Source: an uncultured Collinsella sp. (GTDB lineage: Bacteria > Actinomycetota > Coriobacteriia > Coriobacteriales > Coriobacteriaceae). From it: a stretch of 6,669 nucleotides of DNA. The stretch lies in NCBI GenBank assembly GCA_905208975.1, contig CAJLRE010000081.1:1-6669 (forward strand). Reading direction: 5' to 3'. Positions 6,203-6,669 of the stretch are shown here, one piece after another. The position numbers were made by a program, and so were the translations under genes. The notes beneath the pieces are model-generated. The model did not search any database. It saw nothing but the letters and a program-made list of their open reading frames with translations, and was not told the origin of the DNA. Position 1 is the first letter of the stretch; the number at the start of each line of letters is the position of its first letter.

Positions 6203-6223
6203 ATAGATACCAACGGTATGTAA
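6203..6223. promoter_or_regulatory. Operator-like palindrome O1, directly after the TetR stop
   Basis: A 21-bp site with half-sites ATAGATACC and GGTATGTAA around AAC; 7 of 10 base pairs are symmetric. It matches the second site O2 (6268-6288) at 16 of 21 positions, and the right half GGTATGTA is identical. It starts two bases after the TetR stop codon. Size and symmetry suit a TetR dimer. Confidence 0.6.
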
Positions 6224-6234
6224 TTGATTTGTGA

Positions 6235-6256
6235 GGGTAGCCACGGCTGCCCTTTT
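6235..6256 (+). terminator. Intrinsic terminator of the TetR gene
   Basis: GGGTAGCC (6235-6242) pairs with GGCTGCCC (6245-6252) with one G-T wobble, followed at once by TTTT (6253-6256). Only two bases separate the full arms, so the real loop is probably four bases with seven pairs. The T-run is short, so termination may be partial and leave some read-through into the MFS gene. Confidence 0.6.
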
Positions 6257-6267
6257 CAAGTCATTAA

Positions 6268-6288
6268 ATACATACTAGTGGTATGTAT
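6268..6288. promoter_or_regulatory. Operator-like palindrome O2, at the MFS promoter
   Basis: A 21-bp site with perfect outer arms ATACATAC and GTATGTAT around TAGTG; 9 of 10 base pairs are symmetric. It ends 13 bases before the MFS start. It covers the most likely -10 region (TACATA or CATACT, 6269-6276), so a bound repressor would block transcription. No clear -35 is seen. The centre is 65 bp from that of O1. Confidence 0.7.
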
Positions 6289-6301
6289 AGGGGGTGGGCT
6301 T

Positions 6302-6669
6302 ATGGCTGGGCTGAGAGACGTCGGCGTCTCGTTGAAATCAAAAACAGTGCGGTCAATCAGGCTCGCGGAACTTCTGGTTGCGCAGCTGTGCACGTATTCG
6401 ATGCTGTCGGCGCTGTGCTTTGCGTATCCGCTTTACTTGTTCGATTGCAGCGGATCGTCAACGTTATATGGCGCCGCCGTGGCGATAGCGTTCATACCCG
6501 GCGTACTCGCAACTCCGATTGGCGGAATCTTGGCGGATAGGGGAAGACATCGCGAGGCCCTCGTGGCCCTCGGCATTGCTCTGATGACTGCATCACTGCT
6601 GTCTATCCCCATGAAGCACTCATTGCCTCTTGCGGTCGTCGTAGTAGCGATACTTTGTGTTCAATATGG
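6302..6669 (+). CDS. Major facilitator superfamily transporter, N-terminal part (runs off window)
   Basis: 122 codons are visible and the frame is open to the window end. Seen: a cytoplasmic start (1-20, basic), a first helix around 21-45 (AELLVAQLCTYSMLSALCFAYPLYLF), a second around 55-77, then the MFS motif A loop GGILADRGRHRE (74-85), a third helix around 86-102 and the start of a fourth from about 108. This pattern marks a 12- or 14-helix secondary transporter, usually an exporter when paired with a TetR gene. The substrate is unknown. The ATG follows GGGGGTG by about six bases. Codons such as ATA, AGG, AGA, TTA, TCA and GGA are frequent here and rare in amtB, hinting at different ancestry. 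A downstream start is not needed because the basic N-terminus is typical. Confidence 0.85.
   Translation, partial: MAGLRDVGVSLKSKTVRSIRLAELLVAQLCTYSMLSALCFAYPLYLFDCSGSSTLYGAAVAIAFIPGVLATPIGGILADRGRHREALVALGIALMTASLLSIPMKHSLPLAVVVVAILCVQY

Noticed and set aside
6283..6540. 85-codon open frame beginning MYRGWAYGW
   Set aside because: It overlaps the MFS frame, begins inside operator O2, has no ribosome site, and its translation is arginine-rich without membrane helices. The frame from 6302 gives an MFS protein with motif A.

Overview
The window looks like chromosome from a high-GC Gram-positive gut-type bacterium, most likely a Coriobacteriia member such as Collinsella. That placement is an inference from GC-rich codon use in most genes, good Shine-Dalgarno sequences and the protein types. 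It was not tested by any search.

Layout. Positions 1-1628 (minus strand) hold most of a divergent, short-linker 1-deoxy-D-xylulose-5-phosphate synthase (Dxs)-like thiamine diphosphate enzyme whose C-terminus lies beyond the window edge. It is divergently arranged, across a 228-bp spacer with a palindrome, with a plus-strand pair 3 bp apart: an HD-domain phosphohydrolase (1857-2414) and a five-helix membrane protein of the CmpB / 'ABC transporter type IV' family (2418-3437). Next comes a nitrogen module. It consists of an ammonium channel amtB (3636-4913), preceded by a striking 11-bp-phased array of GTTTC elements, and a PII signal protein, glnK type (5126-5464). The two genes are separated by 212 bp full of inverted and direct repeats. 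The last part is a regulator-transporter pair: a TetR-family repressor (5539-6201) and the start of a major facilitator superfamily (MFS) transporter (6302 to the window end). Between them lie two copies of a 21-bp operator-like palindrome and an intrinsic terminator.

How the genes work together. AmtB and the PII protein should form the usual pair in which PII plugs the ammonium channel according to nitrogen status. The PII here has Leu where the uridylylated or adenylylated Tyr51 normally sits, but it keeps the pore-plugging Arg47, so control would be by ligand binding only. The TetR protein probably represses the MFS gene, and possibly its own 3' end, through the paired operators. The HD protein and membrane protein are probably co-translated, but their function is unknown. 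The Dxs-like protein keeps the thiamine diphosphate core but has lost residues that bind the glyceraldehyde-3-phosphate phosphate in known Dxs, so the textbook name may be wrong.

I saw no tRNA, rRNA, CRISPR array, insertion sequence or origin in the window. The most unusual signals are the operator array before amtB, a 10-base element shared by the amtB and PII leaders, the Dxs active-site changes, and the perfect 12-bp inverted repeat around the tetR promoter.
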